Source: CAVPJW01 sp963705525 (GTDB taxonomy: Bacteria > Acidobacteriota > Vicinamibacteria > Vicinamibacterales > CAVPJW01). From it: a stretch of DNA of 64,000 nt. The translations under genes and the position numbers were made by a program. A model generated the notes under the pieces. The model made no database searches. It was not told the origin of the DNA and worked only from the letters and a program-made list of their open reading frames with translations. Shown piece after piece: positions 46,388 to 54,876 of this stretch. The stretch is taken from positions 62,001 to 126,000 of the forward strand of contig CAVPJW010000002.1 in assembly GCA_963705525.1 (NCBI GenBank), given 5' to 3'. How positions within the stretch are numbered: position 1 is the stretch's first letter; each line of letters starts with the position of its first letter.

Positions 46388-47451
46388 CCGCCGAAGTGCG
46401 CGAAGCCTGAAGGCACGGGGCCCGCTCTGCCGTCCCGCTCCAGGGTCAGCTGACGATCGGCGGTGAAGGATCCAATGGGTGTCACTGGTATGTCCCGACA
46501 AAGATGCGCGATCGCACGCAGTGCTTTTTGAGATCGCGGCGCCACTGAAAACAAGAGCTCGTAGTCCTCACCTCCCGAGATGGCCGGCTCGATCGCATCG
46601 AGCCCGCGACCCTCAAACCACGCGCGCGCACCTGGAGCCACGGGAATGCGGTCGGCATCGATTGTGGCCCCGAGCCGGCTCGAGCCCGCGAGCTGACGAA
46701 TACCGTCGCCCAGACCATCACTGAGATCGACGGCGCAGCGGGCGATTCGGTTCCTGGCCAGGAGGCTTCCGAGACGCAGCCGGGGTTCGGGCGCCAGAAA
46801 CCGTCTGGCACAGTCGCCCAGCGGGCTGTCGTCCACCACCGTGCGGCCCCTCATCCGCAGCGCATCGAGGCCGGCCGCTGCGGCGCCAATCCACCCACTC
46901 ACGTAGAGCACGTCGCCGGCGCGGCCGCCGCTCCGCGTCAGCAGACGACGAGGATGCGCGTGGCCGACCAGCGTGACGTCAACGACGAGCGGGCCCGGCG
47001 AGCGGGCGATATTGCCGCCCACGAGATCGATCTTGAAGCGCTTCGCCAGGTCGAGCAATCCCCCGATGAGCTCGTCGAGATGCCGGACCGGCATCGCTGG
47101 CGGCAGCACGAGCGACAGTAGCGCAGCGGTCGGCGACGCGCCCATCGCCGCGAGATCGCTGATATTGACCGCGAGGGCCTTGTGTCCCACCTCGCGCGGT
47201 GTGACAAAGGCCCAGTCGAAGTGGATCCCCTCGACGAGTGCATCGGTCGTCAGCACCTGGACCGCGTTGCGCTCCGGCCGCACCACCGCGCCATCGTCAC
47301 CGATCCCAATGAGGACTGATGGGTCCGCCTGAGGAACCCGCGCACGGATCCGATCGATGATCGCGTGCTCGCCGAGCTCTCCGATCGCGCCCGCGTCGGC
47401 GATTGCGGTCGAAGGGCCGGGCTTCGATCTACTTGGCATACTCAACCGCAC
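46384..47451 (-). CDS. thiL: Thiamine-monophosphate kinase
   Basis: 355 residues (ATG 47451, or an inner ATG at 47439). ThiL makes thiamine diphosphate from the monophosphate with ATP. Motifs: GIGDDGAVV, TTDALVEGIHF, VNISDLAAMGA and later CAVDLSDGLGDGIRQLA and SGGEDYELLF, all diagnostic of the ThiL/PurM-like fold. The start overlaps the end of rny, and the stop overlaps the DUF2062 gene, so translation is probably coupled. Confidence 0.95.
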   Translation of the reverse strand: MRLSMPSRSKPGPSTAIADAGAIGELGEHAIIDRIRARVPQADPSVLIGIGDDGAVVRPERNAVQVLTTDALVEGIHFDWAFVTPREVGHKALAVNISDLAAMGASPTAALLSLVLPPAMPVRHLDELIGGLLDLAKRFKIDLVGGNIARSPGPLVVDVTLVGHAHPRRLLTRSGGRAGDVLYVSGWIGAAAAGLDALRMRGRTVVDDSPLGDCARRFLAPEPRLRLGSLLARNRIARCAVDLSDGLGDGIRQLAGSSRLGATIDADRIPVAPGARAWFEGRGLDAIEPAISGGEDYELLFSVAPRSQKALRAIAHLCRDIPVTPIGSFTADRQLTLERDGRAGPVPSGFAHFGG

Positions 47452-49027
47452 GCGTTTCCCGGATCACCGTCACTTTGATCTGGCCCGGGTATTCAAGCTC
47501 GTTCTCGATCCTCCGTGCGATGTCCTTGGACAGCCAGACCGCCTCCTCGTCTGAGATCTTCTCGCTCTCGACCATGATGCGAATCTCGCGGCCGGCTTGC
47601 AGCGCGAAGGCCTTCGACACGCCCTTGAACGAATCGGCGATGTCCTCGAGCTTCTCGAGCCGCTTGACATACGTTTCGAGAATGTCGCGGCGCGCGCCTG
47701 GCCGGGCTGCCGAGATCGCGTCGGCGGCCTGGACGATCATGGCTTCGAGCGACGGCCAGTCGATGTCCATGTGATGGGCTGCCATCGCGAGGACGACGGC
47801 TTCGCTCTCGCCGTGCTTGCGCAGGAAATCGATGCCGAGCTCGAGGTGAGTCCCCTGCATCTCGCGATCGATGGCCTTGCCGATGTCGTGAAGGAAGGCC
47901 GCGCGGACGGTGGTGTGCGCGTTGAGGCCGACTTCCTTGGCCATGATGCCCGCGAGGAAGGCGACCTCCTTCGAATGGTTGAGCACGTTCTGTCCGTAGC
48001 TCGTGCGGAACTTCAGCCGCCCCATCAGCCGCAGGATGTCCGGATGGAGATCGTGGAGGCCCAGCTCGAACGCAGCCGCTTCGCCCTCTTTCCGAACCGC
48101 CTCCTCCATCTCGGCCTTCACCTTGTCCACCACTTCCTCGATGCGGGCTGGATGGATGCGGCCGTCCGCGATCAGGCGTTCGATCGCCTGCTTCGCGACC
48201 TCGCGGCGATAGGGATCGAACCCCGAGAGGATGATGGCGCCGGGCGTGTCGTCCACGATGAGGTCGACCCCCGTGGCGATTTCGAGGGCGCGGATGTTTC
48301 GGCCCTCGCGGCCGATGATTCGACCCTTGAGATCGTCGCTCGGGAGGTCGACGACCGAGACCGTCGTTTCGATGGCGTGCTCGGCGGCGCTTCGCTGAAT
48401 CGCCTCGGTGATGTACTGGCGTGCACGCTGTCCGGCGGTCTCACGCGCTTCGGCATCGAGCCGCTTGACCATGTTGGCCGCCTCTCGGCGCGCGTCGGCC
48501 TCGATCTGCTTGAGGAGGAGATCCTTGGCCTCTTCGGCCGTCAGGCTGGCGACGCGTTCGAGCTCGTGCTGCTGATGCTGGACGAGCTGCTGGTAGTGCG
48601 CGGCGGACTCTGCGGTCAGGCGTTCGCGCCCTTCAACCGCGCGCTCCCGTTCGTCGATTGTCCGGATGCGGCCGGCGAGCTCGCGGTCCTGCTTTTCGAC
48701 GGTCGCCGTCCGGTCGTTGAGCCGCGCCTGGCGTGAGCTGATGTCCAGATCCTTGGCGGCGATCTGCTGCTCGCGCTCCTGGATCTGACGTTCGGCGCTG
48801 GCGCGGAAGTCGTGCACCTTCTCTTTGGCCTCGAGAAGGGCCTCCTTCTTCATCGCTTCGGCTTCCCGCTCGGCCTCCTTGAGCGTGCGGGAGGCCTGCT
48901 CTTCGGCGCGGCCGAGGGTCTCGGCGGCGATCCGCTTCCGCCGCGCGAGCCAGTAGGCAAAGACGGCGGCGGCCACGGCGAGCGAGATGATGCCGTTGAC
49001 CAGATAAGACGCGAGGTTGAAGGTCAT
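47429..49027 (-). CDS. rny: Ribonuclease Y
   Basis: 532 residues. N-terminal membrane helix (VNGIISLAVAAAVFAYWLA), long charged coiled coil (about 35-200), KH domain (LKGRIIGREGRNIRALEIATG), then the HD domain (HSKEVAFLAGIMAKE, AAFLHDIGKAID) with metal-binding His/Asp. Starts endonucleolytic mRNA decay at the membrane. Length and order match the family. Follows the probable 6S RNA gene and overlaps thiL. Confidence 0.96.
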   Translation of the reverse strand: MTFNLASYLVNGIISLAVAAAVFAYWLARRKRIAAETLGRAEEQASRTLKEAEREAEAMKKEALLEAKEKVHDFRASAERQIQEREQQIAAKDLDISSRQARLNDRTATVEKQDRELAGRIRTIDERERAVEGRERLTAESAAHYQQLVQHQQHELERVASLTAEEAKDLLLKQIEADARREAANMVKRLDAEARETAGQRARQYITEAIQRSAAEHAIETTVSVVDLPSDDLKGRIIGREGRNIRALEIATGVDLIVDDTPGAIILSGFDPYRREVAKQAIERLIADGRIHPARIEEVVDKVKAEMEEAVRKEGEAAAFELGLHDLHPDILRLMGRLKFRTSYGQNVLNHSKEVAFLAGIMAKEVGLNAHTTVRAAFLHDIGKAIDREMQGTHLELGIDFLRKHGESEAVVLAMAAHHMDIDWPSLEAMIVQAADAISAARPGARRDILETYVKRLEKLEDIADSFKGVSKAFALQAGREIRIMVESEKISDEEAVWLSKDIARRIENELEYPGQIKVTVIRETRAVEYAK

Positions 49028-49207
49028 GCCCGCCCCTTTCGATGCCCGAGGCTGGTCGGGTCAGACCGGCCGCCTGGCGTAATCCCGCCCGAGATCTTCG
49101 CGCGTCACGCGCGCGCATCCACGCGGTTCCGGGATCGTGGGGCTCCGCATGGCTAGCGGGCGGAATCGCCCCGCGATCGTGCGGAGACTGGGGAAGGGGA
49201 ACGAGAG

Positions 49208-49235
49208 AAAAACCCCGCTTTTGCCGTGTGGGGAG
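49208..49235 (-). terminator. Rho-independent terminator after 6S RNA
   Basis: On the minus strand, CCCC, a 13-base loop, then GGGG followed by five T at 49212-49208. It marks the 3' end of the small RNA and separates it from rny. Confidence 0.6.
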
Positions 49236-49396
49236 GTCGAATGAACCTGCTATTAACAGGTGGAACCGCTGTGATAGCCGCGCTTCAGGCTTCCTCGCAA
49301 CAGAGGCATGCACAACGCGCGGCGTCGCGGTTCACTTTGTTGTAACGTTGGCTCAAACGAGCCTCCGAGCCATCACGCACAAAGCAGGGAGCTCAA
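49208..49396 (-). ncRNA. ssrS: 6S RNA (probable)
   Basis: The minus strand directly after zapA, the usual place for 6S RNA, can fold as one long rod. The ends CCCTGCTTTGTGCGTG and CACACGGCAAAAGCGGGG pair, GGAGGCTCG pairs with CGACCTCC, GTGAACCGC pairs with GCGGTTCCAC, and GCCGCGC with GCGCGGC. A small hairpin CACCTG/CAGGT lies on the 3' side of the central bubble, as in known 6S RNAs. Length about 189 bases. 6S RNA mimics an open promoter and holds sigma-70 polymerase in stationary phase. Ends are approximate. Confidence 0.72.
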
Positions 49397-49433
49397 ATTC
49401 TGAGCCGAATCTTAGTCTGGCCGGTCGAGAGGG

Positions 49434-49796
49434 TCAAGCGCCGGCCGCGCGGTCGAGACCCAGCGGAACTTCGGAAGCGCTGCCGGATTCGGTCGCCGTC
49501 GTGAGAGCCAGGGCCTGATCGACGAGGCGCTCGAGCTCCTGCGCGCGTTCGGCGAACTCGCCTTCGCTCGAGAGCTGCGTCTGCCGACAGCGGAAGAGCT
49601 CATCGGCGATATTGATCGCGGCGAGGACGGCCAGGCGCAGCGAGTCGGCGGTCTGGCTGGTGTCGGACGCGGCCTGCATCTTGCGATTGACGTACGTGGC
49701 GAGCTCGGCGACGTACTGCGCGTCCAGCCGGCTGCGGATGGGATACTGCTGACCGTGAATGTCCACGCGAACCACACGATACGGTGCTTCACTCAC
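49434..49796 (-). CDS. zapA: Cell division protein ZapA
   Basis: 120 residues. Pattern of ZapA: VRVDIHGQQYPIRSRLDAQYVAELATYVNRKM, then DSLRLAVLAAINIADELF and a coiled-coil tail. Binds FtsZ and bundles filaments at the division ring. It lies between the ZapB-like gene and the probable 6S RNA on the same strand, a conserved order in many bacteria. Confidence 0.9.
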   Translation of the reverse strand: MSEAPYRVVRVDIHGQQYPIRSRLDAQYVAELATYVNRKMQAASDTSQTADSLRLAVLAAINIADELFRCRQTQLSSEGEFAERAQELERLVDQALALTTATESGSASEVPLGLDRAAGA

Positions 49797-49869
49797 GGCT
49801 GTGCTCCAGATGATAGCGAGACCATGCCGTCACATCACGGCCGGTCCGTGTTTCCAGGCAGCCTCCGGT

Positions 49870-50145
49870 TCAGAGATTGAGTCCCTCGAGCTGCTTGAGC
49901 ATGTCGGCGACGCGGCCACGGATGACCTCCCGCTCCTGCACCAGCGCCGACACCTCGGTCGTCCGTCCTTCGGACTCGGACAGACGCGCGCGCGTGGCCT
50001 CGAGCTCGCGGTTCAGCCGCAGTGAATCCTCGACCATGCGCGACTGTTCGGCCCGCATCCGGTTGACCACGCCGACCAGCAGTTTGATCTTTTCTTCGAG
50101 TCGATCGATCACATCGAGTTCGACCGCGTGCGCCACCTTCGCCAT
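49870..50145 (-). CDS. zapB: Small coiled-coil protein, ZapB-like
   Basis: 91 residues, almost all coiled coil (DRLEEKIKLLVGVVNRMRAEQSRMVEDSLRLNREL...). Size, composition and position right before zapA and after pheT fit ZapB-type division proteins, which link ZapA to the chromosome terminus region. Short coiled coils score as similar by composition alone, so the name rests partly on context. Confidence 0.7.
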   Translation of the reverse strand: MAKVAHAVELDVIDRLEEKIKLLVGVVNRMRAEQSRMVEDSLRLNRELEATRARLSESEGRTTEVSALVQEREVIRGRVADMLKQLEGLNL

Positions 50146-50193
50146 CGAATGTCCCTCGCGAGAAATGAGAACGAGCCGCCGTGGATCTGGCCG

Positions 50194-52317
50194 CTATCGC
50201 TGGATGGCCTGATGGTCGCGCACGAGCGCCGCGATGATCCCGTCCATCGCTTGCTGGACTTCCACATCGGTCAGCGTGCGATGCGGAGATCGAAACGTCA
50301 GCCTGAACGAGAGGCTGACCTGACCATCTGGCACGCCTTTGCCGGTATACCGATCGAATTCGCGAACGACCTCGAGTGTGTCCGGCGCGGCGGACCCAAT
50401 CGTGCCACGAACTGTGCCCGCAGGCAAGCCACTCGCGACAAGGATTGAAAGATCTCGGACGATCGCCGGGAACTTTGGCAGGGGTCGAATCGCTCGCACG
50501 ATCTCCGAACGACTCTCGGACCGACGTTCCGCGCTCAGAATCCACGCCTGGTCGAGGTCGAGTTCGGCCGCGTAGACGTCGAGCGCCCGCGGCAGGCCAC
50601 GGGCGCTCGTGACTCCAGGCGCCAGCTGACCGATGAACCCGATTTCCTGGGATGTGCCGTCGTCCACAATGCGGCCAGCGCGACCCGCCGTGAGCCAGGG
50701 CTGGCTCGTCGGCACAATACGAATCGACAGAGCCAGCGCTGCCGAGAGCGCTTCCACCACGCCCTTCATGTCGAAAAAGTCCGCCTGGCGGGACGGCGCG
50801 CTCCAGTGAATAGCCCCGGCTCTGCCGGTCCAGACGAGTCCGACGCCTCTGGTCTCGCCGTTCGACTTGGAGAATCGACCACCCACCTCGAAGAGCTGGA
50901 CGTCGGGCTGTTCCCGGTTCACGTTGTGGACGATCGAGTCCAGAAGGCCCGGAATGAGCGTGCCGCGAAGCACGACGAACTTCGCAGAAAGGGGATTGTC
51001 GATGGCGACGAGGTCGTCGGAATCGGCCGACTTGAAGGCTTCGGCGGCCTTTTCATCAATGAATGCGAACGTAACGGCCTCGGAGAAGCCGGCCGAGGTC
51101 AGCACCCGGCGCACGAGCTGATCGCGGGGGATGCGGACATCGGGCGGCTGAGCTGCCGACTCGAGGACCGGAAACGTCGCAGGAAGCCGGTCAAATCCGT
51201 AGTGTCGGGCGACTTCCTCGACGAGATCGGCTTCCCGAAAAACGTCCACACGGACTGTGGGCACCTCCACCTGCCAGCCATCCGTATTCGCGGCGGGCTG
51301 GAAACCGAGAGAGGTCAGGATCCGCTCGACCTCGGGCCCGGGCACGTGCACCCCAGAAAGGGATTCGAGCCGCGCACTCCGCAGGGGAACGCGTCTTGGC
51401 GCCCGGGGCGACGGATAGCGGTCCACCTGCGGGCCCACGACCTTGCCGGCGCCAGTCACCTCGAGAAGGCGGGCTGCGAGGTCGAGGCCCCCGACCGGCG
51501 TGTTGACGTCGGTTCCCCGTTCGAATCGCGTGGAAGCCTCGGTCTTGAGCCCGAGAATCTTGCTCGTGCGGCGCACGGTCCGCGACTCGAAGCAGGCGCT
51601 TTCGAATGCGACACGGCGGGTGGCCGCGCCAACTTCTGACTGAGCGCCGCCCATTACGCCGGCGATGGCTTGAGGCTTCTCGGCATCCGCGATCACGAGC
51701 ATGGCGGCAGTCAAGGTACGATCCAGTCCGTCCAGCGTTCGAATCCGTTCGCCCGGCCGCGCGCGGCGGATCTTGAGGGTGTGCCCGCCGAGCCGCTCGA
51801 GGTCGAACGCGTGCATCGGCTGGCCCAGTTCGATCAGCGCATAGTTGGTGATGTCGACGATGTTGTTGATCGACCGGACACCGGCGGCCGTCAGCCGACC
51901 GGCCAGCCACGCGGGAGAGCTCGAGACCTTCACGTCGGCGACGGAGGCTGAATAGCGCGGGCAGCCTTCGGGATCCTCGAGCAAGACTTTCAGGTCGTCG
52001 TGGTCGGGTGTCGATGGGGTGGACGCTCGAGCCGTTCCGATCGCTCGAACGCGGAGCGGCTGCCGATACGTCGTGGCCACCTCGCGCGCGACGCCCAGGA
52101 TGCTCATGCAGTCTGGCCGGTTCGCGGTGATCTCGAGATCGATGACCACATCGGATTTCGCGTTCGCACCGGCCGTCCTCCACGGTGGCAGCGGGACCGG
52201 ATCGATGGTCTCGACGGCGGCCACTTCGAGTCCGCGCATGATCAGCGAGTCGGCGAGCTCGGACGGCTCGACCGGCACATTCACATAGTCGGCGAGCCAG
52301 GACAGGAGCACTCTCAC
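50194..52317 (-). CDS. pheT: Phenylalanyl-tRNA synthetase beta chain, short form
   Basis: 707 residues, GTG start that overlaps the pheS stop by four bases. Starts MRVLLSWLADYVNV then GLEVAAVE and passes directly to DVVIDLEITANRPDCMSILGVAREV. The usual OB-fold tRNA-binding insertion of about 100 residues in this place is absent, which explains the length against about 790. The B3/B4 editing domain, B5, catalytic-like core and C-terminal FDX-ACB domain (SLSFRLTFRSPHRTL) are present. Works with PheS as an alpha2beta2 enzyme. Confidence 0.95.
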   Translation of the reverse strand: MRVLLSWLADYVNVPVEPSELADSLIMRGLEVAAVETIDPVPLPPWRTAGANAKSDVVIDLEITANRPDCMSILGVAREVATTYRQPLRVRAIGTARASTPSTPDHDDLKVLLEDPEGCPRYSASVADVKVSSSPAWLAGRLTAAGVRSINNIVDITNYALIELGQPMHAFDLERLGGHTLKIRRARPGERIRTLDGLDRTLTAAMLVIADAEKPQAIAGVMGGAQSEVGAATRRVAFESACFESRTVRRTSKILGLKTEASTRFERGTDVNTPVGGLDLAARLLEVTGAGKVVGPQVDRYPSPRAPRRVPLRSARLESLSGVHVPGPEVERILTSLGFQPAANTDGWQVEVPTVRVDVFREADLVEEVARHYGFDRLPATFPVLESAAQPPDVRIPRDQLVRRVLTSAGFSEAVTFAFIDEKAAEAFKSADSDDLVAIDNPLSAKFVVLRGTLIPGLLDSIVHNVNREQPDVQLFEVGGRFSKSNGETRGVGLVWTGRAGAIHWSAPSRQADFFDMKGVVEALSAALALSIRIVPTSQPWLTAGRAGRIVDDGTSQEIGFIGQLAPGVTSARGLPRALDVYAAELDLDQAWILSAERRSESRSEIVRAIRPLPKFPAIVRDLSILVASGLPAGTVRGTIGSAAPDTLEVVREFDRYTGKGVPDGQVSLSFRLTFRSPHRTLTDVEVQQAMDGIIAALVRDHQAIQR

Positions 52318-53402
52318 TGCGGGAACTGCTCCAGGAAACGGAGGTCGTTTTCGTAGAACAGCCGGATGTCGTCGATCTGGTAGATGAGCTTGGCGACACG
52401 CTCGATGCCGATGCCGAACGCGAAGCCCGTGTAGCGCTCTGAATCGTACCCGACCGCTTCGAACACCGCGGGATGCACCATGCCGCTGCCGAGGATCTCC
52501 AGCCAGCCGCTGCCTTTGCAGCTTGGGCAGCCAGACCCGCCGCAGAGCACGCAGCCGATGTCCACCTCGGCGCTCGGCTCCGTGTATGGGAAGAAGCTCG
52601 GACGGAAGCGCACCGGCACCTTCGGACCGAACAGTTCGCGCGCGAGGGTGGTCAGTGTGCCCTTGAGATCAGCCAGCGACACACCTTCGTCGACGAGCAA
52701 GCCTTCGACCTGCTGGAACATCGGCGTGTGATTGAGATCCAGGTTGTCGCGCCGATACACCTTGCCGGGTCCCACGATGCGGACCGGTGGCGGGTGCGCC
52801 TGCATGTAACGGATCTGAATGGAGGACGTATGCGTGCGGAGCAGGGTCCGGCGCTCTCGTTCGCGCTCGTCGCGCGGCCGGAGGCCTGTGGGTGTCCAGG
52901 CTTCCGCCGGGAGCGGATCTCTCAGGTAGAGCGTGTCCTGCATGTCGCGCGCCGGATGGTCCGCCGGCATGTTGAGCGCATCGAAGCAGTGGAACTCGTC
53001 TTCGAGCTCGGGTCCTTCGACGACCGAAAAGCCCATGCGCGTGAAGACGGCTTCCATCTGGTCGCGGACGACGGTCAACGGGTGTCGATGGCCGATCGCG
53101 ACCGGACGGCCCGGCAGCGTGATGTCGACGGCGCCGGCGACCGGCTGATGCTCTTCGAGGGCAGTCCGGCATTCGGTCAGCCTGGTTTCGATGTCGTGCT
53201 TGAGCTCGTTGACGAGACGGCCGAGCTCGGGGCGCTCGGCCGGCGGGGCAGCCGTCACCGTCTTCATCAACGACGCGACGGCTCCGCCTTTGCGACCAAG
53301 GAAGCGGTCGCGCACTGCCTGGAGTCCAGACAGTCCGGTTACGTGGCTCAGCTCATCCAGGAATTCCGCGCGAAGCCGCTCGATGGCGGCCGTATCGATC
53401 AT
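52314..53402 (-). CDS. pheS: Phenylalanyl-tRNA synthetase alpha chain
   Basis: 362 residues. N-terminal coiled coil, then class II catalytic core: GHRHPLTVVRDQMEAVFTRMGF, FHCFDALNMPADHPARDMQDTLY, TLLRTHTSSIQIRYM (motif 2) and GIGIERVAKLIYQIDDIR (motif 3). Charges tRNA-Phe with pheT. Sits between rplT and pheT, as in many bacteria. A short CxxC stretch (CVLCGGSGCPSC) may bind zinc, an optional feature of the family. Confidence 0.96.
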   Translation of the reverse strand: MIDTAAIERLRAEFLDELSHVTGLSGLQAVRDRFLGRKGGAVASLMKTVTAAPPAERPELGRLVNELKHDIETRLTECRTALEEHQPVAGAVDITLPGRPVAIGHRHPLTVVRDQMEAVFTRMGFSVVEGPELEDEFHCFDALNMPADHPARDMQDTLYLRDPLPAEAWTPTGLRPRDERERERRTLLRTHTSSIQIRYMQAHPPPVRIVGPGKVYRRDNLDLNHTPMFQQVEGLLVDEGVSLADLKGTLTTLARELFGPKVPVRFRPSFFPYTEPSAEVDIGCVLCGGSGCPSCKGSGWLEILGSGMVHPAVFEAVGYDSERYTGFAFGIGIERVAKLIYQIDDIRLFYENDLRFLEQFPQ

Positions 53403-53466
53403 GAGGGCGATAGCGGGGCAGGCTCCCCACCGGGCTTCATCCGCCGGGGAGCCGCGTGATAATGCG

Positions 53467-53841
53467 TCAGCTGCGAGCCGCGCGCTCCGGCGCCGCGTCT
53501 TTCGCCTGAGCCGCGAGGCGCGCGAAGGCGTCCGGCTGGCTGACGGCGAGATCGGCGAGCATTTTCCGATCGAGGCTGACGCCGGCGGCCTTGAGACCGC
53601 TGATCAACCGGCCGTACGTCAGCCCGTTCAGCCGAGCGGCGGCATTGATCCGGATGACCCAGAGACGACGGAAATCGCGCTTCTTGCGTCGGCGTCCGAC
53701 AAACGCGTACTTGAGCGCCGTGTCCACCGACTCCTTCGCGGCGCGATACAGCTTGCTCTTGTTCGCGTAAAAGCCCTTCGACCGTGCGAGCAGCTTCTTC
53801 CGCTTCGCCCGCCGAACTGTCCCACGTTTGACTCGAGGCAT
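53467..53841 (-). CDS. rplT: 50S ribosomal protein L20
   Basis: 124 residues. MPRVKRGTVRRAKRKKLLARSKGF and RRLWVIRINAAARLNGLTYGR are diagnostic of L20. A long basic N-terminal arm binds 23S rRNA; L20 also commonly represses its own operon by binding the leader. Downstream of rpmI, separated by a repeat-rich gap. Confidence 0.97.
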   Translation of the reverse strand: MPRVKRGTVRRAKRKKLLARSKGFYANKSKLYRAAKESVDTALKYAFVGRRRKKRDFRRLWVIRINAAARLNGLTYGRLISGLKAAGVSLDRKMLADLAVSQPDAFARLAAQAKDAAPERAARS

Positions 53842-53856
53842 CCCAGTCTCCTAACG

Positions 53857-53960
53857 GTGAATAGCAACTAGCAATGAGCAACTGGCAATGAGCAACTAGG
53901 AATGAGAGCAATGAGTGGCGCCTTGTTCCTCATTGCTCATCGCTCATTGCTGTCTCATTT
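53857..53960. repeat. Repeats of CAATGAGCAACTAG between rplT and rpmI
   Basis: Three tandem words of the form GCAATGAGCAACTAG or GCAACTGGCAATGAG on the left and inverted words CTCATTGCTCATCGCTCATTG on the right can pair into a long hairpin. A related array stands in the next gap (54178-54262). The repeats lie between genes that must be co-expressed. Confidence 0.85.
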
Positions 53961-54152
53961 GTATGGCAGCATCAGGCTGAGGCGGTGCGTATCGGACTCC
54001 GACACGAGCGTCGTGCCGCGGAGCGACCGCTTCCGCTTGGTCGTCTTGCTGCTGAGAATGTGCTGTTTGAACGCCATGCTGCGCTTGAATTTGCCCGACG
54101 CGGTCTTCTTGAACCGCTTCGCCGCGCCGCGGTGCGTCTTCAGTTTCGGCAT
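53955..54152 (-). CDS. rpmI: 50S ribosomal protein L35
   Basis: 65 residues from ATG 54152 (MPKLKTHRGAAKRFKKTASGK); the frame is open to 54185, but the true L35 start is at MPKLKTH. Contains the L35 signature KHILSSKTTKRKRSLRG. Placed between infC and rplT as usual. The repeats on both sides may shape the leader RNA. Confidence 0.96.
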   Translation of the reverse strand: MPKLKTHRGAAKRFKKTASGKFKRSMAFKQHILSSKTTKRKRSLRGTTLVSESDTHRLSLMLPYK

Positions 54153-54177
54153 CTCATACTCCTGGGCTAATCCAGCG

Positions 54178-54262
54178 ACTGGCAACTAGCAATGAGCAAC
54201 TAGGGCAACAAGTCTCATTGCTCATCGCTCGATCGCTCATCGCTCATTGCTCATTGCTGACT
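54178..54262. repeat. CAATGAGCAACTAG repeats overlapping the 3' end of infC
   Basis: Same repeat family as at 53857-53960. The infC stop lies inside it: the last codons of IF3 (Ser-Asn-Glu-Gln-stop) are read from AGCAATGAGCAATGA. The array can fold on itself. Confidence 0.8.
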
Positions 54263-54840
54263 GTTCCTTTTACACGGGCCGCCGTGGGTTTTCCGCCGCC
54301 GGGATGCGGACGCTTGCTGAGGATGGTGTGCATCTGGTTGCCCTCCATCCTCACCGCGGTTTCTGTAATGGCCACCTCGGCCAGCTCGCCGACGAGCCGC
54401 TCGAGGATCCGGCGTCCAATTTCAGGGTGGGCCAGCTCTCGGCCGCGGAAGAAGATCGTCGCCTTGACCTTGTCCCCGTCCGCCAGGAACCGCTCGATGT
54501 GCTTCTTCTTGAACTGATAGTCGTGCTCGTCCACCTTGGGGCGGAACTTGATCTCCTTGACCTCGATCACCTTCTGGTGACGTCTCGCTTCGCGCGCCCG
54601 CTTCTGTTCCTGATACTGATACTTCCCGTAGTCCATGATCCGGCAGACCGGCGGCACGGCCGTCGGTGAGATCTCCACCAAATCGAGCGCTCTCTGGCGC
54701 GCAATGGTCAGAGCCTGCGGCGGCGGCATGATGCCGAGCTGCTCACCGTTCTCGTCGATTACCCGGATCTCGCGGACTCGAATTCGTTCGTTGACACGTA
54801 CGCGATCGTCACGCCGTGGTCCAGATCGGTCGAAAGCGAT
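54244..54840 (-). CDS. infC: Translation initiation factor IF-3, with rare AUC start
   Basis: 198 residues if started at ATC 54840. The only ATG in frame (54729) would lose RVNERIRVREIRVIDENGEQ, the conserved IF3 N-domain start. No ATG, GTG or TTG lies upstream in frame, but ATC 54838-54840 follows AAGGAGG by six bases. IF3 genes are known to start at AUU, AUC or AUA, allowing IF3 to repress its own translation. The rest of the family signature is present (LVEISPTAVPPVCRIMDYGKY, KVKATIFFRGRELAHPEIG). It lies 36 bases after thrS. Confidence 0.95.
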   Translation of the reverse strand: MAFDRSGPRRDDRVRVNERIRVREIRVIDENGEQLGIMPPPQALTIARQRALDLVEISPTAVPPVCRIMDYGKYQYQEQKRAREARRHQKVIEVKEIKFRPKVDEHDYQFKKKHIERFLADGDKVKATIFFRGRELAHPEIGRRILERLVGELAEVAITETAVRMEGNQMHTILSKRPHPGGGKPTAARVKGTVSNEQ

Positions 54841-54853
54841 AGCCAGCCTCCTT
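54838..54853 (-). promoter_or_regulatory. infC ribosome binding site and AUC start codon
   Basis: AAGGAGG (54853-54847) then six bases then ATC. A strong Shine-Dalgarno with a non-standard start is the known arrangement for IF3 autocontrol, since IF3 rejects initiation at such codons. Confidence 0.85.
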
Positions 54854-54876
54854 CGTCAGGGGCACCGGTCGGTGCC

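Noticed and set aside
47597..48736. 379-residue frame antisense to rny
   Set aside because: Mirror of the RNase Y coiled coil; no ribosome site and no family match.
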